Shown: positions 17,260-26,076, numbered from the stretch's first letter. The stretch: 44,967 nucleotides of DNA from an uncultured Caryophanales bacterium (GCA_946647665.1 CAMPCW010000004.1:1-44967); one strand, 5' to 3'. Numbers and translations: made by a program. The notes: generated by a model not told the origin, from the sequence alone.

Positions 17260-17616
17260 ATGAATAAAGATCTTAATTTTACATCTAACACTTTACTAAA
17301 TAGGAAATTTAAATCCTCTGAACGTGGATATAATCCTGATGAAGTTGATGAAGTCTTGGATCAAATTATTGATGATTATCGCAAGATTGAATCAACATCT
17401 TCAATTGATGTAAAAGCTCTCCTTAATGAACTCAATGAATTAAAAAAAGAGAACGCCAAATTAAGTGAAGAATTAGAGAAACAAAAAAATAAAATTAAGT
17501 ATCTACCTAAAGATAAAACTATTCATATCGACAACTACGAACTACTCCATCGCATCGGGAAGTTGGAGATGTATATTAAAGAACATATTGGTTCAATTCC
17601 CGAAGAATTAAAATAA
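17260..17616 (+). CDS. gpsB: Cell-cycle protein GpsB (DivIVA family)
   Basis: Coiled-coil division adaptor that links penicillin-binding proteins and other cell wall enzymes to the septum. The 118 residues fit GpsB rather than the longer DivIVA. The N-terminal lipid-binding/partner domain has RKFKSSERGYNPDEVDEVLDQIIDDY, equivalent to the RGYxxxDVDxFLD motif of B. subtilis GpsB. A coiled coil of about 40 residues follows. The C-terminus YELLHRIGKLEMYI resembles the GpsB trimerisation helices. It sits directly upstream of rnpB, as in B. subtilis. No GpsB client (ponA) is in this window, although ponA normally neighbours recU. Confidence 0.92.
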   Translation: MNKDLNFTSNTLLNRKFKSSERGYNPDEVDEVLDQIIDDYRKIESTSSIDVKALLNELNELKKENAKLSEELEKQKNKIKYLPKDKTIHIDNYELLHRIGKLEMYIKEHIGSIPEELK

Positions 17617-17967
17617 AACCTTCGACCTAGATGATTGCTGACTACTAGTTAGTTAGAGGAAAGTCCATGCTCGCACAATCTGTGATGGTTGTAGTGATTA
17701 CGCTAACGGAAAAAATAACGTTAGGCATGTAGGAGTACATGACGGCGGAAATTAACCTAAAGGGAAACCCATGGTAAAATTCCTGAAAGTGCCACAGTGA
17801 CGGAGCTTATTTGAAAGAATAAGGTGGAACGCGGTAAACCCCATAAGCGAGAAACCCAAATTTGGTAGGGGAGACTTGATAGAGAAACGAATCGATTCAA
17901 GTAAGATTATTCTTAGATAAATTATCATCCTAGACAAAACATGGCTTATAGGGTCGAAGACTCACTT
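17615..17967 (+). ncRNA. rnpB: RNase P RNA
   Basis: Catalytic RNA that matures tRNA 5' ends. The P4/CR-I signature GAGGAAAGTCCATGCTCGCA is present, as are GAAAGTGCCACAGTGACG, GTGGAACGCGGTAAACCCC, GCGAGAAACCCAAATTTGG and the terminal ACAAAACATGGCTTA, in the Bacillus-like order. P1 is CTTCGACCTA near the 5' end paired with TAGGGTCGAAG near the 3' end (one bulge). The ends are estimated from P1. The RNA begins within about 3 nt of the gpsB stop and ends a few nt before the pgsA ribosome binding site. No terminator follows, so it may be excised from a longer transcript. A weak TTGGTT-15-TAAAAT inside gpsB could start it directly. Confidence 0.95.
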
Positions 17968-17984
17968 ATTAAAGGAGAGGAAAT

Positions 17985-18629
17985 ATGAATCTTCCAACAA
18001 AAATTACATTCTCAAGAATTATTGCAACAGTAGTGCTTATTATCACGCTATTTGTTTTATCTGTTATTCCTAATTTATCAACCCCAATACTTGGAAATAC
18101 ACGCATTAACTTAATCTTTTTAATCGTTTTTGTGTTTTTTGTGATTGCCAGTTATACAGATCATTTAGATGGAAAACTTGCAAGAAAAAATAATCAAGTT
18201 ACTGACTTAGGTAAATTTTTAGATCCTGTTGCTGATAAGTTGTTAGTCAGCTCAATGTTAATCTTCTTATGCGCTCATTATATTGTTGCCCCATATGCTA
18301 AAGAGCAAACCGCTTTTATTCCTATTTGGTGTGTCATCATCATGGTCGCTAGAGACACAGTTGTTGATGCCTTAAGATTTATTGCTGCTCAAAAAGGAGT
18401 AGTTATTGCCGCTAACATTTTTGGTAAGTTGAAAACTGTCCTACAAATGGTTGCTATTTCCTGTGTATTATTAAATGATTTTCCATTCCATTATATGTAT
18501 CCAAATAACACGAACCCATATCTTACAGTGACAATGTTTATTGTCTATGCTGCAACACTTGTTTCTTTAATTAGTGGTGTTATTTATGTGTGGCAAAATC
18601 GTAAAGCATTCTTAGAAAGCAAAAAATAA
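17985..18629 (+). CDS. pgsA: CDP-diacylglycerol--glycerol-3-phosphate 3-phosphatidyltransferase
   Basis: Makes phosphatidylglycerol phosphate, the committed step to PG and cardiolipin. The 214-residue membrane protein carries the CDP-alcohol phosphotransferase signature DG-x2-AR-x8-G-x3-D-x3-D (DGKLARKNNQVTDLGKFLDPVADK) after the first transmembrane helices. Additional helices continue to the end. AAAGGAGAGG gives a strong ribosome binding site about 6 nt before ATG, right after rnpB. The stop overlaps cinA in TAATG. The product feeds the cardiolipin synthase encoded 1.5 kb downstream, so both anionic phospholipid steps are in one neighbourhood. Confidence 0.96.
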   Translation: MNLPTKITFSRIIATVVLIITLFVLSVIPNLSTPILGNTRINLIFLIVFVFFVIASYTDHLDGKLARKNNQVTDLGKFLDPVADKLLVSSMLIFLCAHYIVAPYAKEQTAFIPIWCVIIMVARDTVVDALRFIAAQKGVVIAANIFGKLKTVLQMVAISCVLLNDFPFHYMYPNNTNPYLTVTMFIVYAATLVSLISGVIYVWQNRKAFLESKK

Positions 18630-19099
18630 TGGATAGCGTTGGTATAAATAAACTTTTTAGAGAAAAAGGAAGAACTCTTGGGTCTATAGAGTCTTTTACT
18701 GGTGGATTGTTCGCTAAAGAGATTACCTCTGTTAGTGGAGCATCTCATTTTTTTAAAGGTGCTTTAGTAACTTATGCAACCGAAGAGAAAAATAGATTAC
18801 TAGGTATTTCTTATAAAGACATTGATGAATTCGGAGTCGTTTCTAAAGAAGTGGCTGCCCAGATGGCTAGTAATGGTAAAAAACTTCTTAATGTTGATTA
18901 TTGTGTTTCTTTTACAGGTAACGCAGGCCCTAGTGCTATGGAAGGTAAACCAGTAGGTGAAATCCATATTGGTATTGCTTTTTTAGACACCACTCAAGTA
19001 CATTCTTATCAACTTGATGGGACTAGAGAAGAGATTCAAAATAAAGCAATTAATATTGCTTTCGAACTTTTAGAAACATTAATTTTGCAAAATAATTAA
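18629..19099 (+). CDS. cinA: CinA C-terminal domain protein (PncC-type nicotinamide-nucleotide amidase)
   Basis: Standalone C-terminal CinA domain of 156 residues. This family deamidates nicotinamide mononucleotide to recycle [13 protein letters not shown] replaces the common ESCTGG motif, keeping the Ser and [27 protein letters not shown] is the second conserved block. The N-terminal MoCF-like half found in full-length CinA of B. subtilis is absent, and no coding remnant precedes it because the start overlaps pgsA in TAATG. The pgsA-cinA-recA order is the classic Firmicutes arrangement. The Cys to Phe change near the active serine is noticeable but not proof of inactivity. Confidence 0.9.
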   Translation: MDSVGINKLFREKGRTLGSIESFTGGLFAKEITSVSGASHFFKGALVTYATEEKNRLLGISYKDIDEFGVVSKEVAAQMASNGKKLLNVDYCVSFTGNAGPSAMEGKPVGEIHIGIAFLDTTQVHSYQLDGTREEIQNKAINIAFELLETLILQNN

Positions 19100-19157
19100 A
19101 TTTTTTTCGCAAGAAATCAAAAAAATCCACTCTATATATAATAAGGAGGCCATTAAA

Positions 19158-20147
19158 ATGGACAAAGAAAAAGAACTAAACACAAAGGAACTTGATGAAG
19201 TTCTCAAACAAATTCAAAAACAATTTGGTAAAGGTGCCGTAATGAAACTTGGCGATAGACCAAACGTAGAGGTTTCCGTTATTCCGAGTGGATCTTTACT
19301 TTTAGATGAAGCTCTTGGAGTGGGAGGATACCCAAAAGGCAGGATTATTGAAATATATGGTCCAGAAAGTAGTGGTAAAACCACTTTAGCTTTACACGCA
19401 ATAGCAGAATGTCAAAAACAAGGTGGACGTGCTGCATTTATTGATGCTGAACACGCAATTGATCCTGAATATTCAAAAAATTTGGGCGTGAATATTGATG
19501 AATTAATATTATCTCAACCTGATAGTGGAGAACAGGCTCTTGAAATTGCGGAGATGCTTGCTAGCAGTGGTGCTATTGATTTATTAATCGTCGATAGTGT
19601 TGCCGCATTAGTTCCACAAGCTGAACTTGATGGAGAGATGGGTGACAACTCGGTTGGTATGCAAGCCAGACTTATGTCTAAGGCTATGCGCAAACTTGCC
19701 GGTACATTAAATAAGAACAACTGCACAATTATCTTTATTAATCAATTAAGAGAAAAAGTTGGTGTGATGTATGGCAACCCTGAAACTACATCCGGAGGAA
19801 GAGCTTTAAAATTCTATGCTTCTATTAGATTAGATATAAGAAGAACAGAAGCAATTAAAACCGGTAGTGACGTCACTGGTAATACTTGTCGTATAAAAGT
19901 GGTGAAGAATAAAGTAGCCCCACCATTTAAACAATGTGAAATCGATATTATTTATGGAAAAGGCATTTCCAAAGATAGCGAGATCTTAGACCGCGCTGTT
20001 GAGCTTGGCATCATTAAAAAGAGTGGTGCATGGTTTGAATATAATGGTAGCAAGATTGCTCAAGGCAGAGAAACCGCTAAAGAATATATCCATAGTAATG
20101 AAGATGTGAAAGAAGAATTACTAAAAGCGATTAAAGAAGCTAAATAA
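19158..20147 (+). CDS. recA: Recombinase RecA
   Basis: Forms filaments on single-stranded DNA for strand exchange and SOS signalling. The 329 residues contain Walker [10 protein letters not shown], loop L1 near [42 protein letters not shown] (loop L2) and a short C-terminal domain. TAAGGAGG is well placed. The upstream 58 nt holds a TTTCGCAAGAAA stem-loop and a TATAAT that abuts the ribosome binding site too closely to drive a functional leader, so transcription probably comes from pgsA-cinA. No LexA-box-like operator of the Bacillus type was seen. cls starts 4 nt downstream. Confidence 0.98.
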   Translation: MDKEKELNTKELDEVLKQIQKQFGKGAVMKLGDRPNVEVSVIPSGSLLLDEALGVGGYPKGRIIEIYGPESSGKTTLALHAIAECQKQGGRAAFIDAEHAIDPEYSKNLGVNIDELILSQPDSGEQALEIAEMLASSGAIDLLIVDSVAALVPQAELDGEMGDNSVGMQARLMSKAMRKLAGTLNKNNCTIIFINQLREKVGVMYGNPETTSGGRALKFYASIRLDIRRTEAIKTGSDVTGNTCRIKVVKNKVAPPFKQCEIDIIYGKGISKDSEILDRAVELGIIKKSGAWFEYNGSKIAQGRETAKEYIHSNEDVKEELLKAIKEAK

Positions 20148-20151
20148 TTAA

Positions 20152-21750
20152 ATGAAGAAATTAAGGCGTTTTTTTACTTCTGGGTTTCTATTCACCATTA
20201 CCTTTTTATTGGTAGAAATTTTAATTGTCGTCTTCTTTGAATTAGGTCTCGATACAATTATCTTTAGCAAAATTTTTGCTAGTATACCAGAAGCATTAGA
20301 TGCCCTTCTTATTGTTAATAAGGTATTTACTTGGGTTAGAGTTGTCGCTTTTGTTCTTGCGGTAATTATCTTTTTTAGAGTTATTAATAAATTTGAAGAC
20401 CCTGAATTTAAAATCCCTTGGTTAGTATTCTTATTCGTATTCCCTTTAGCGACCGTGGCTTTTTTCTTAATTTTTAAAAACCATGGACTACCACGAAAAG
20501 AAACTAAATATATCAAGGGTTTTTTAAATCAATTAGAACCTTATTACGAGAGAAATCGTTTAGAATTCCAAAAATATGATAATGAATTAGGAAGAGCTAA
20601 AGGAGCTTTTGAATATATCTTAAATACCGCTAGAATGGGTACATTCAAAAATAATCGAGTGACCTATTATCCTTTAGGCGACGACTTTTTTCCTGATTTA
20701 ATTGAAGGATTAAAAAAAGCTAAGAAGTTTATTTTTATTGAATTCTTTATTATTACTGATGGAAAACTTTGGGGTGAAGTAAAAGACGTCCTTATTCAAA
20801 AAGCACAAGAAGGTGTTGAAATTAGAATCATTTATGATGATTTAGGAAGTAATGGCACCATTTCAAGTAAAACTCCAAGAAGATTAGCAAAATATGGTAT
20901 TAAATGTTATAAATTCCATCCATTAAGACCAATTTTATCTGGTGTTTATAATAACCGTGACCATCGTAAAATCGTGGTAATAGATCATCAAATGGCGTTC
21001 ACTGGTGGCAATAATCTTGCTGATGAATACGCAAACATCATCACTAGATTTGGCCATTGGAAAGACACGATGGTAAAAATTGAAGGAACCGCCATTTCTA
21101 ATTTAATAACTACTTTTATTGAAAACTTTGATATTGCAAGTAAACAAATTACTCAGCTATCACCTTATTTAGATTTTGATTATCCAGAATTTAACGATGA
21201 AGGATTTGTGGCTCCATTTGGTGATGGTCCAGGTTTTTATACTAACGACCATTTAATTGGAGAACAAAATTACATCAATATCATAAATTACGCTGAGAGA
21301 AAAGTTTATATCTCAACTCCATATTTAATTCCTACTTATCGATTAATGGAAGCGATGAGAAATGCTGCTTTACGTGGAGTAGATATTCATCTTATTGTTC
21401 CTGGAATTCCAGATAAAAGATTTGTCTATAAAATTGCTAAATCGCATTTCAAAACATTATTAAAAGCAGGAGTTCATATTTATACTTACACTCCTGGATT
21501 TAATCATATGAAAACTGCTCTAGCGGATGATGAGCTTGCCTTTGTAGGTACGATTAATTTTGACTTTAGAAGCTTGGTACATCACTTTGAATGTGGTGCT
21601 TTATTATATAAAAATCCTTGCATTAAACAAATTAGCGATGACTTTAAAAATATGATTAATCAAAGCGCGTTAGTTCCAATAGACTTTAAACTTGGAATTA
21701 TTTCTCGCTCAATCTGTGGTTTATTTAAAATTATTACCCCGCTACTATAA
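20152..21750 (+). CDS. cls: Cardiolipin synthase
   Basis: Phospholipase-D-family enzyme condensing two phosphatidylglycerols into cardiolipin. The 532 residues start with hydrophobic helices (about 10-35, 60-90 and 95-115), longer than the two of typical Cls. The two HKD catalytic motifs follow: DHRKIVVIDHQMAFTGGNN (about residue 275) and HMKTALADDELAFVGTINFDFRS (about 450), with His-Lys-Asp in each. In B. subtilis cls genes are not adjacent to recA, so this pairing with pgsA upstream may reflect local regrouping of lipid genes. The start at ATG 20152 follows recA by 4 nt. After the stop is a purely A/T 18-bp palindrome. Confidence 0.93.
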   Translation: MKKLRRFFTSGFLFTITFLLVEILIVVFFELGLDTIIFSKIFASIPEALDALLIVNKVFTWVRVVAFVLAVIIFFRVINKFEDPEFKIPWLVFLFVFPLATVAFFLIFKNHGLPRKETKYIKGFLNQLEPYYERNRLEFQKYDNELGRAKGAFEYILNTARMGTFKNNRVTYYPLGDDFFPDLIEGLKKAKKFIFIEFFIITDGKLWGEVKDVLIQKAQEGVEIRIIYDDLGSNGTISSKTPRRLAKYGIKCYKFHPLRPILSGVYNNRDHRKIVVIDHQMAFTGGNNLADEYANIITRFGHWKDTMVKIEGTAISNLITTFIENFDIASKQITQLSPYLDFDYPEFNDEGFVAPFGDGPGFYTNDHLIGEQNYINIINYAERKVYISTPYLIPTYRLMEAMRNAALRGVDIHLIVPGIPDKRFVYKIAKSHFKTLLKAGVHIYTYTPGFNHMKTALADDELAFVGTINFDFRSLVHHFECGALLYKNPCIKQISDDFKNMINQSALVPIDFKLGIISRSICGLFKIITPLL

Positions 21751-21790
21751 TTTTTAAAAATTATTGTTTCCTATAAGAGGATATTTCCTT

Positions 21791-21796
21791 TATAAT
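21791..21796 (+). promoter_or_regulatory. -10 box for the rny operon
   Basis: TATAAT, with only weak -35 candidates upstream (TTTCCT, 18-nt spacer). Expected transcription start is near 21803, exactly at the first base of the first leader hairpin. Confidence 0.45.
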
Positions 21797-21960
21797 AATT
21801 TCGTACCTGCGGAAGGTACTTACCTATAGATTCTCAATAGAGAAAAGATTTATCAGGGCTTGCCCTGTTACATAATAAAGATCATACTTATAGCATTTTT
21901 TAAGTTGATTTAGGTAAATAGTCTTTTGACTATATATTTATATTAGAAAGGATTTATCCC
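21797..21960 (+). promoter_or_regulatory. Structured 5' leader of rny, candidate cis-regulatory RNA
   Basis: Four local hairpins are visible: GTACCT-GCGGA-AGGTAC (21803-21819), TTCTC-AATA-GAGAA (21831-21844), CAGGGC-TT-GCCCTG (21854-21867) and ATAGTC-TTTT-GACTAT (21918-21933). In addition TTACCTA (21820-21826) is perfectly complementary to TAGGTAA (21911-21917). That pairing would enclose the second and third hairpins, with hairpins one and four flanking it with no gap. The leader ends with GAAAGGAT, the rny ribosome binding site. No known riboswitch class was recognised by eye. The position suggests feedback control of RNase Y, but that is inference. Confidence 0.55.
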
Positions 21961-23532
21961 ATGCACATTTTAAGTGGATTCACGGAAATTGGTTTACCAA
22001 TTATCTGTGCAGTTATCGGTTTACTTGTTGGGGTGGCGGTTGTTTTCTTTGTCCCTTTCTTCAAGGCAAAAAGAGATCAAAATAAAGCTGGCAAAATTGT
22101 TCGTGAAGCTGAAATTAAAGCTGAACATATTGTTAAAAACGCTCAACTTGATGGTAAACAAGTAGTCAATGAAATGAAAATTGAAGCGGACAAAGAAATC
22201 AAAGAAAGAAAGTTGGAATTATCCGCTCAAGAAAAACAATTATTCCAACGTGAACAAAATATCGATAGAAGAGACGCTGCTCTTATCCAAAAAGAAAATA
22301 CTCTTGATGAAAAGAACGAAACTCTTAACCGTCGATTAAAAGAAGTTGATAAGAAAGAAGCGACTTTACAAGAGAAGATTGATTCTATTATCTCTGAACT
22401 TGAAAAGGTTGCTCAAATGTCAACTCAAGAAGCTAAGGATGAACTCTTCAAGAGAGTAGAATCTAAAGTTTCTAGAGAAATTGCTTCCTACATTAAAAAC
22501 AAAGAAGAAGAAGCTAAAGATCAAGTGGTTGCTAAAGCTCAGGAAATGCTTGTTCAAGCAATGTCTAAATACGCTCAAGAAACCACCATTGAAAAGACTG
22601 TCTCTGTTGTTGCTCTTCCTAACGACGAAATGAAAGGAAGAATTATTGGTAGAGAAGGTCGTAACATTCGTACATTAGAAACACTTTTAGGTGTTGATTT
22701 AATTATTGATGATACTCCTGAAGTTATTACTGTTTCTTGCTTTAATCCTGTTAGAAGAGAAATTGCCAGAATGTCTTTAGAGATGTTAATTAAAGATGGC
22801 AGAATTCAACCAGGAAGAATCGAAGAGATTGTTGAAAAATGTAAACAAGAAGTCGAAGAAAGTATTCATAAGACTGGTCAAGATGTGGCCTTTAAACTTG
22901 GCTTGCCAAGAATTAATAAGGAACTTTTAGACTATGTAGGTAGATTAAAATACCGTACATCCTATGGACAAAATGCTTTAGAGCACTCTATTGAAGTTGC
23001 TTATTTAGCAGGTTCTATGGCTGCTGAACTTGGTTTAGATCAAAATTTAGCAAAACGTGCTGGCTTACTTCATGATATTGGTAAGGCTATCGATTATGAA
23101 ACCGATGGCAGCCACGTTGAAGTTGGTTCTAGACTTGCTAAAAAATACGGCGAAGGTGATGTCGTTATCAACGCCATTGAATCTCACCATGGTGACGTAC
23201 CAGCTAAATACGTTATTTCTCACTTAGTCCAAGCTGCTGACACTTTAAGTGCTGCTAGACCTGGAGCTAGAAGTGAAATGCTTGAAAACTATATTCAAAG
23301 AATCGAAAAACTCGAAGAGATTTGTAAATCCTATGATGGAGTTTATCAATCATACGCGATGCAATCTGGTAGAGAATTAAGAGTCATGGTTATTCCTGAT
23401 AAGATTGATGATATTGGTGCTTTTAAACTCGCAAGAGAAATTAAAGAACGTATCGAAAATGAAATGACTTATCCAGGGCAAATTAAAGTTTCCGTCATTA
23501 GAGAATATCGAGCGATTGAAACCGCGAAGTAA
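21961..23532 (+). CDS. rny: Ribonuclease Y
   Basis: Membrane-anchored endoribonuclease that initiates mRNA decay in Firmicutes. The 523 residues contain an N-terminal transmembrane helix (about 9-33) and a long charged coiled coil to about 190. A KH RNA-binding domain follows (GRIIGREGRNIRTLETLLGVD, about 215-275), then an HD phosphodiesterase domain with HSIEVAYLAG and HDIGK near 371. The C-terminus ends normally in KVSVIREYRAIE. It is followed by ymdB, miaB and ricA in one transcription unit, as in B. subtilis minus spoVS, tdh, kbl. The unusually structured leader is described separately. Confidence 0.98.
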   Translation: MHILSGFTEIGLPIICAVIGLLVGVAVVFFVPFFKAKRDQNKAGKIVREAEIKAEHIVKNAQLDGKQVVNEMKIEADKEIKERKLELSAQEKQLFQREQNIDRRDAALIQKENTLDEKNETLNRRLKEVDKKEATLQEKIDSIISELEKVAQMSTQEAKDELFKRVESKVSREIASYIKNKEEEAKDQVVAKAQEMLVQAMSKYAQETTIEKTVSVVALPNDEMKGRIIGREGRNIRTLETLLGVDLIIDDTPEVITVSCFNPVRREIARMSLEMLIKDGRIQPGRIEEIVEKCKQEVEESIHKTGQDVAFKLGLPRINKELLDYVGRLKYRTSYGQNALEHSIEVAYLAGSMAAELGLDQNLAKRAGLLHDIGKAIDYETDGSHVEVGSRLAKKYGEGDVVINAIESHHGDVPAKYVISHLVQAADTLSAARPGARSEMLENYIQRIEKLEEICKSYDGVYQSYAMQSGRELRVMVIPDKIDDIGAFKLAREIKERIENEMTYPGQIKVSVIREYRAIETAK

Positions 23533-23553
23533 TTACTTCTAGAAAGAGTTAAT

Positions 23554-24339
23554 TTGAAAGTATTATTTATTGGTGACATCGTCGGCAAAATTGGCCGACG
23601 TGTCATTAAAGATCACCTCCAAACTTTTGTGGATAAATATCACATTGATTTCGTTATCGCTAATGGAGAAAATGTGACCCATGGTAAAGGTATTTTACGT
23701 CATCACTATCTTGAATTAGTGGATGAAGGTATTGATGCTATCACCCTTGGAAATCATTATGATAGTAAAAACGATATACGTAAATTTATCGATACTACAG
23801 ATCGATTAATTAGACCACTGAATCTTCTTCATCCTTATCCTGGAGAAGGTAGTATCGTCTATGAACTTGATGGGGTGACTATAAGAGTTACTAATGTTCT
23901 TGGCTCTGCATTTATGAGCGAAGAAGTGAATAATCCTTATTATTCTTTAATTGAATTAATTAATAATGAAGAAAAGGCTGATATTCATATTGTAGACTTC
24001 CACGCTGAGGCTACAGGAGAAAAACTTTGTTTAGCCTATGCTTTAGATGGAAAAGTTTCAGCGGTATTAGGTACTCATACCCACGTACAAACAAAAGATT
24101 ATAAGATTTTAGAAGGTGGAACTGCCTATATCTCTGATGTTGGCATGACTGGCTTTGCTGATGGAGCTTTAGGCTTTGACAAAAACACTGTGGTAAATAA
24201 AATCGTTTATGGAGAACAATCTAGATTTGATTTACCAAACGAAGGAAGAGGTTTGTTATCTGCAGTTGTGCTTGATATTGATGAATTAACTGGTAAATGC
24301 AAAGAAATATTCCCAATTTATTATTTAGAAGATAAATAA
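23554..24339 (+). CDS. ymdB: YmdB family metallophosphoesterase
   Basis: Dimetal phosphodiesterase shown in B. subtilis to hydrolyse 2',3'-cyclic nucleotides and to influence biofilm and motility decisions. The start is TTG at 23554, supported by the family N-terminus MKVLFIGDIVGKIGRR. Metal-binding motifs include GDIVG (D8), NGENVTHGKG, LGNHYDS, DFHAEATGEK and GTHTHVQT. The 261 residues are the normal length. It lies 21 nt after rny, a pairing conserved across Firmicutes and consistent with a role in RNA turnover signalling. miaB begins 1 nt after the stop. Confidence 0.95.
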   Translation: MKVLFIGDIVGKIGRRVIKDHLQTFVDKYHIDFVIANGENVTHGKGILRHHYLELVDEGIDAITLGNHYDSKNDIRKFIDTTDRLIRPLNLLHPYPGEGSIVYELDGVTIRVTNVLGSAFMSEEVNNPYYSLIELINNEEKADIHIVDFHAEATGEKLCLAYALDGKVSAVLGTHTHVQTKDYKILEGGTAYISDVGMTGFADGALGFDKNTVVNKIVYGEQSRFDLPNEGRGLLSAVVLDIDELTGKCKEIFPIYYLEDK

Positions 24340-24340
24340 A

Positions 24341-25780
24341 ATGAAAACAAAGATTATTAATTACCCAAATTTAAATGAAGCAAAGTCTAGAGTTAAATCT
24401 GAGACCGAGTTTTCCTTTTATTCTCCAATCCATATAAATGAGATGAAGGAATTAGGCAAAGGCAAGAAATATTACATTCATACATTTGGTTGTCAGGCAA
24501 ATATCCGTGATGAAGAAACTATGAAGGGAATGCTCGAATCTTCTAACTATGTCCAAACTAGCGATCCAAGTCAGGCTGATGTCATTATTATTAACACATG
24601 CGCAGTTAGAGAGAACGCCGAAGACAAAGTATATGGCGATATTGGCAATTTAAAAAAATATCGAAAAATTAATAAAAAATTAATCTTGGCAATCTGTGGA
24701 TGCATGGTTGAGCAACCAGAAATTTTAGATATCTTAATTAACAAATTCCCTGAAGTTAATCTTTATTTTGGCACTCATGAAATCGACCAATTATTAGATT
24801 TAATTTTTGAAACTTATCATAACGATGTTAGGTTAATTGCAATCAAATCTAAACAAGGCGAAGTTATCGAAAATAAAAACGTTTCTAGAAACAATGAATT
24901 TAAAGCTTATGTGAATATTATTTACGGTTGTAATAAGTTCTGCACTTACTGCATTGTTCCTTATACTAGAGGCAAAGAAAGAAGTAGGCATTTTGCTGAC
25001 ATCATGGATGAAGTTAGAGAGCTTAAAAAAGCTGGCTATCAAGAAATCACTTTCTTAGGTCAAAATGTCAATGCTTATGGAAAAGATCTTGATGAAGGCC
25101 ATGACTTTGCAGATGTGCTTGAAGAAGCCGCAAAAATGGGTATTCCAAGAATTAGGTTCACAACCTCTCATCCTTGGGATTTCTCCAGCAAAATGATAGA
25201 AATTATTGCGAAATACGATAATATCATGAAGTGTATTCACCTCCCAGTTCAATCAGGAAGTAGTGAAGTTTTACGCCTCATGGGAAGAAGATATTCTAGG
25301 GAGCATTATCTTAGCTTAGTAAAAGAGATGAGAAGTAAGATTCCAGGCTTATCTTTATCCACAGATATTATTGTAGGTTTCCCTAATGAGACTGTAGAAC
25401 AATTCAACGAGACTCTTACCCTTGTTGATGAAGTGAAATATGAGTCTGCTTTTACCTTTATTTATTCTCCAAGAAGAGGAACACCTGCCGCTAAGATTGA
25501 GGACAATGTTAGCTATGAAGAAAAGAGCAGAAGATTTAAAGAACTAGTTAAGCATTTAGAGGTTAATATTGAAGCTGATTCTAAATCCTATATTGGTGGT
25601 GTTTATAAGGTTTTAGTAGATGGAGTTAGTAAGACTGATAAAAACATGTTGTCTGGTTATACTGAATCCAACAAATTAGTTCATTTTAAGGGTGATGAAT
25701 CTTTAGTTGGAAAAATTATTAAAGTTAAGATTTTAGAAAGTCACACATATTCACTAATCGGAGAAATTGTTAATGAATGA
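24341..25780 (+). CDS. miaB: tRNA-2-methylthio-N6-dimethylallyladenosine synthase MiaB
   Basis: Radical SAM methylthiotransferase producing ms2i6A at position 37 of UNN-reading tRNAs. The 479 residues have the N-terminal UPF0004 domain with cluster ligands C51, C87 and C121. The radical SAM motif C197-x3-C201-x2-C204 (YGCNKFCTYC) and a C-terminal TRAM domain (VLVDGVSKTDKNMLSGYTESNKLVHF) follow. Its substrate precursor i6A is made by MiaA, encoded two genes on, so the two-step pathway is together here. The miaB end overlaps ricA by 8 nt. Confidence 0.97.
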   Translation: MKTKIINYPNLNEAKSRVKSETEFSFYSPIHINEMKELGKGKKYYIHTFGCQANIRDEETMKGMLESSNYVQTSDPSQADVIIINTCAVRENAEDKVYGDIGNLKKYRKINKKLILAICGCMVEQPEILDILINKFPEVNLYFGTHEIDQLLDLIFETYHNDVRLIAIKSKQGEVIENKNVSRNNEFKAYVNIIYGCNKFCTYCIVPYTRGKERSRHFADIMDEVRELKKAGYQEITFLGQNVNAYGKDLDEGHDFADVLEEAAKMGIPRIRFTTSHPWDFSSKMIEIIAKYDNIMKCIHLPVQSGSSEVLRLMGRRYSREHYLSLVKEMRSKIPGLSLSTDIIVGFPNETVEQFNETLTLVDEVKYESAFTFIYSPRRGTPAAKIEDNVSYEEKSRRFKELVKHLEVNIEADSKSYIGGVYKVLVDGVSKTDKNMLSGYTESNKLVHFKGDESLVGKIIKVKILESHTYSLIGEIVNE

Positions 25781-26054
25781 AACGATTGAACTCGCTCATG
25801 AATTAAAAAAAGAAATTCTCAATGACCCCTTAATTGTGGAATATCTAAGAATTAAAAAACTTTTTCAATCCGATGATGAGATTAATATCTTAAAGCATGA
25901 TATATCCTTAGCAAAAGCTCGTCATCAAAATGAATTGCATAAGGAATTGTTAGCTAAATATAACTCTCATCCTTTAGTGGTTAACTATAATGTCCTAAAA
26001 GAAGAAGTGAATGAGTATCTATTAGAAATAAGTAAAATCGTTAATAAGAAGTGA
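25773..26054 (+). CDS. ricA: YlbF/YmcA family protein, probable short RicA
   Basis: Small helical protein (93 residues from ATG 25773) of the YlbF/YmcA family. In B. subtilis RicA (YmcA), RicF and RicT form a complex that binds RNase Y and steers mRNA maturation. The position after miaB is the same as ymcA. The B. subtilis proteins are about 140-150 residues, with C-terminal cysteines linked to [4Fe-4S] binding. This one stops early and contains no cysteine at all, so a cluster-dependent role seems unlikely unless partners supply ligands. The stop codon lies in the stem of a terminator. Confidence 0.8.
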   Translation: MNETIELAHELKKEILNDPLIVEYLRIKKLFQSDDEINILKHDISLAKARHQNELHKELLAKYNSHPLVVNYNVLKEEVNEYLLEISKIVNKK

Positions 26055-26072
26055 TGAATTTCACTTCTTTTT
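26046..26072 (+). terminator. Terminator of the rny-ymdB-miaB-ricA operon
   Basis: AAGAAGTGA and TCACTTCTT form a 9-bp stem with a 6-nt loop, running into a T-run. The ricA stop TGA is part of the left arm, and the miaA -10 box begins 5 nt after the T-run. Confidence 0.75.
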
Positions 26073-26076
26073 AATT

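Noticed and set aside
19100-19157. LexA operator before recA
   Set aside because: No CGAAC-N4-GTTCG-type dyad was found.
20148-20516. Antisense ORF of 122 aa opposite cls
   Set aside because: Composition mirrors the hydrophobic N-terminus of Cls; no independent evidence of coding.
21747-21764. ATAATTTTTAAAAATTAT after cls as a terminator
   Set aside because: The palindrome is entirely A/T and would form a very weak stem; not called as a terminator.
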